DNA from: Nautilus pompilius | Lineage: Eukaryota; Mollusca; Cephalopoda; Nautilida; Nautilidae | Assembly (NCBI GenBank): GCA_018389105.1 | Contig: JACATO010000045.1 | Coordinates: forward strand, 1 to 64,000 | Direction: 5' to 3' | Length of the DNA stretch: 64,000 nt | Shown here: one piece after another, positions 60,726 to 64,000 of the stretch | How the letters are laid out: the number at the start of each line of letters is the position of its first letter | How positions within the stretch are numbered: the stretch's first letter is position 1 | The notes under the pieces: model-generated | What the model saw: only the letters and a program-made list of their open reading frames with translations | Databases searched by the model: none | Told to the model about the DNA's origin: nothing | Position numbers and translations under genes: made by a program

Positions 60726-60942
60726 AGGCGACCGGTGACCCAGCAAACTGACAATTTTGAGGTCTCATGTTCGATTTCCGGTTGAGGTCGGCTCCATTTC
60801 GACTGAGTACCCCCCTGACGTGGTTTCTTCCGGATCTTCTTCCCCATTCTGTCGTAAAGGGTTTCTCCAGCTAATCTGTCCCTCCCCCAGCCCAACATCT
60901 AAAAGTGAACAGTTCTAGTAGGGATTTTTCAGTGGTAGTCAC
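60726..60942 (+). mobile_element. tRNA-derived SINE, copy 6
   Basis: The head GGCGACCGGTGACCCAGC is A-box-like, with a B box (TGTTCGATTTCCG) at about 60768-60780. The body (GACGTGGTTTCTTCCGGATC, then CTTCTTCCCCATTCTGTCG) and the tail (ACATCTAAAAGTGAACAGTT, then CTAGTAGGGATTTTTC) match copy 1 most closely. Confidence 0.7.
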
Positions 60943-63900
60943 CAACAAACGGCTCTCGATTCGTGGGATGACTGCAGCTCTACCAACGCTCGCCAGAATA
61001 GATACTGAAGATTTTAAAAAAACAAACTGCAATTATTTTGGATTTAGATAATATTTCCTCGCTAGATTAGTTTCTAAAAATCCATAAGATGTTGTTATCC
61101 TACGGCATGGAACGTTATATGCACATAAATTACCACCCAAATGTCATCGTTTCTTTCTAGAAAATTAATTTACTTTTGAGTAATCAGTGTGAATCATTGA
61201 GTACCAATAGGTGTACAATCACTTCTTCCCTAAAGTCATCCAAGCGTGAAGCAGTTTAAAGTAGCGCATGCGGCTGTGGAGATAATATTCCAAATATCCA
61301 AGAACAATTCTTAAATTACTAAATTCAAACTAATGCGAGACACCCCCCCCATATCTATGTCAACCAGATGTTTTCCATCTTTTGTAAGACAATAAAACGT
61401 TTAAAAAGAAAACACATTTATGGATATTTGTTCGTAACAGATGTTTTTCAAATTAAAAAAACGGCCAAAGGAGGGGAAGACAGTTTGGATGGAGATGAAG
61501 AATTGTAAATGTTGTAAGAGGAAGAAAGAGTCAACGAATTACTTTTTTTTTAGAATATTTATGCATATTCAAGATAGAAATTTTGTTGGTTTGAACCAGC
61601 ATTTACTATTCTTATATTACACGGATTGGAAATGGAATGCATATAAGCACATACAATAAAAAAAAATAGTACATTAATTGTTTTTATTAATTCTTCGCAA
61701 AAGATCCGGAACCACAGAATTATCTTCAGAACTGTCAGAGTGACAACGGACATTGTGCGAGTTGTGAGGAGCCGTTGGTAAATATCGCGACCACGACGTA
61801 ATGCGGTGTTTTCTCTAGATAACTCCAGGGCAGCATTCGAAGTGCTCGAGTGTGGTCAACCGCGCAGACAGGCTCGGCCGGATTAACTAACCAGGGACCA
61901 GATCTAGTAAAACGAACTAAGGATGCTACGGTTTTAACAAGAGAAAGCAAAAGTCTGTTCAAAAATTACAAATTTAAAATGCTAAATGCCATCGTATTAT
62001 GCGTCTCGTGGTCTAGCATTATGGTTTGTGGCGTATGAGTGAGCCACACAAGTGGCGCGAGATGGCGCTGCTTTGCTGTATTGCTAGACAGAGTTGGTAA
62101 CCGCTAGGTGGCGGTAAGCAAGGTATTCAATGTGGGAACATTCGAATAACAGTTCCACGCGCTTGCCTATTAATTTTAGCACTGTACTCAAACCATAGAC
62201 ATCAGCAATGTGTTTCAAACCAAAGTGGATTTTTTGATTCTTCAAATATTCAGCTTATGTCGTCTGGTCTGCCAGCTCGTTCATATTTCAGTGCCATTAG
62301 TTTAAGAGATCCGGCTGAATGTAAGAAGTCCTGCTTCTTCCCCCCCCCCACTCTGCGTTCCCGTGGGCTTTGTTCTGTTTTTACCTGCCTTTTATTCCCA
62401 AGACGATCAGGTGAAACCAGCGCTAGTCCACCGTCTTCCCTTTCGGTCTCCCGCCCTTCTGTCTCATTGCAATACCAATTTAAATCACAATGACCCGATT
62501 GTCCCCTTGCCTTTACCGCCCGAGGCCATTCCAGTCGGGTTTCACAGGAGTGGCCCTGCCGAGACCTTTTGTCTCTTTACTTCAGTACCCCACCTCTTTG
62601 TTTGTTAAGGATACCTTTCGATAAATTACTCAATACCTAAATACCCACAGCCCTGAAACGACGGACTGGGAGATCGTCCCAATCGTCTGAACGGAATCTT
62701 TTAGAAAATACCTGAGTTTTAATGGTTGATCGCTGCCCCCCCCCAAACAAATAGTATCGGTATTTTCTTTTCTCTGTTATTTCTTACGATGAATAATTCT
62801 GTTAACACCACCACCAAGTAGCAGCAGGAACACAACTGTATCCATTCCAAAAACTTGACTTTAACTATTCGGAAAAGCCATGTTACCTTCTTTCTGAATA
62901 CGTGTTTTGTTTTTGCTGAAACACGACAGTTTTACTATACTTCACCCGAACTTTTAATAAGACTTTCTCTTGACCTCTTCAGTCTCCCTACGGACTGACT
63001 CGAGGATGCGGTGCCACATCACTTGTTGGTTCAGCAATCGCAAGTTACATTCTCCACGGTATGGCGATGGCTTCGACTTTACCTTTTAATCGCAGCACAA
63101 TAATAATATTTTAAAAAGTACTGGCCTTGTTGTCTATCCCACTGTAAACCTTATAAAGACATCACACCTGCGTTGTGCATGATAGGTGTTTTCTTACTAT
63201 CTTTACAGCTGATAGGAGCTGCGGTCCAGACAATCAGAAATCTCCGATATACCTTCGCGATCTCAGAAGCTCTACAAAGAAGAAACAGCAGGTGACAACG
63301 CTTCTCATCTAGATAGGGTATCTTGATAATGCGTGAAAACAAAAGGAAAGGGAAGAAACGCGGCGCAGGTGTAAAATTACGACACTTTAAAATAGGAAAG
63401 GGGGTTGCACCTAGTTTACTTTAAAAGAACTATTGATTAGTTCATATCTCGTGGAGGGCTTTATTCGAACCGGCTCACGAAGCGACAGACTTGAGATCGC
63501 GTTAATTGTCCCGTGAAGAAAAGATGTCGTCTTCAGCCAATGAACCTCTTTTGACTGTTTTAAACAGTCGCCATCTGTACGCAAACATCCGCCTGGACTG
63601 TAGTCGGCGGGAAAGCAATCTGTAAACTTTTGTCTGCTTTCCCCCCCCCCCATTATTTATTGTTCCTGGGTATTTTAAAATCACGGTCAGTAGTAAATGG
63701 TGTGTGTATGCCAGTGAAGCATTTTCCGTGAAGGCACTGGAGAGAAAGTTAATTTTACGTCAGTTGGTACTATGATGCCTCTGGTATAGCATAAAAGTAA
63801 CTAAAATTCGCACATACATACTAAGAAATCCAGGAAAATAGCAGCTGATTATTTTAGATTTTTATTAGTTTTCTTTTTTGCAGTCTCGTGCTAAGACATA

Positions 63901-64000
63901 TTGATCCGGAACCAATGACGCTATCTCGACGTGGAGAACAACACGTTTATAAAGGTGAACGAAGTCTGATAATAGTGAAAAATAGTAATTCACCGCGAAA
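60943..64000. other. unassigned DNA to the window end
   Basis: C runs near 61345, 62340, 62738 and 63642. Short frames only, none recognised. Confidence 0.45.

Noticed and set aside
1..64000. Retrovirus-like or LINE reverse transcriptase
   Set aside because: I looked for the YxDD box and integrase or RNase H motifs of retroelements in the translated frames and found none I could support.

Overview
The window looks like non-coding, repeat-rich DNA from an invertebrate animal nuclear genome. It is AT-rich by eye. It has no dense array of long ORFs, no ribosome-binding sites and no operons. Its recognisable protein-like stretches are decayed eukaryotic cut-and-paste transposons (Tigger/pogo and Tc1 types) plus one broken copy of a repetitive protein family that I remember from arthropod and cnidarian gene predictions. 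tRNA-derived SINEs and long GA/CT, GT, ATT and CAT simple repeats fit the same picture. An arthropod is plausible, but I cannot name the species. I find no intact host gene; the window is probably intergenic or intronic.

Layout. 1-2.9 kb: unique AT-rich DNA. 2.9-5.5 kb: a frameshifted copy of the repetitive protein family, with a probable 124-bp intron just after the stop. 6.5-7.2 kb: a GA tract running into a minisatellite built on the palindrome TGACGTCA, with a 110-bp higher-order period at its right end. 9.5-10.6 kb: a GA tract, one unassigned ORF and a degenerate tandem repeat. 11.1-13.0 kb: a Tigger-type element with a broken transposase. 14.8 kb: a SINE. 19.8-21.3 kb: a Tc1-type element with inverted repeats of about 200-300 bp. 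22.9 kb: a 42-bp tandem duplication. 23.7-25.2 kb: a SINE and a second Tc1 relic. 28.4 kb: a SINE. 29.6-30.4 kb: a large GA tract with a second type of TGACGTCA array. 33.9-34.1 kb: a short inverted copy of that array. 41.3-41.9 kb: an internally deleted, transposase-free derivative of the 11-13 kb Tigger element. 46.9-47.5 kb: a third large TGACGTCA array. 48.9-49.4 and 50.9-51.3 kb: CT tracts, the second carrying array units. 55.6-56.7 kb: a pogo-type transposase relic. 60.0 and 60.7 kb: two more SINEs.

The transposase relics are all damaged, so none should encode an active enzyme. The Tigger copy and its deleted derivative show how a non-autonomous element arises from a larger one. The least expected feature is the repeated use of TGACGTCA, the consensus cAMP-response element. 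It forms the core of arrays at five sites and also occurs as eight isolated perfect copies, well above my rough chance expectation.
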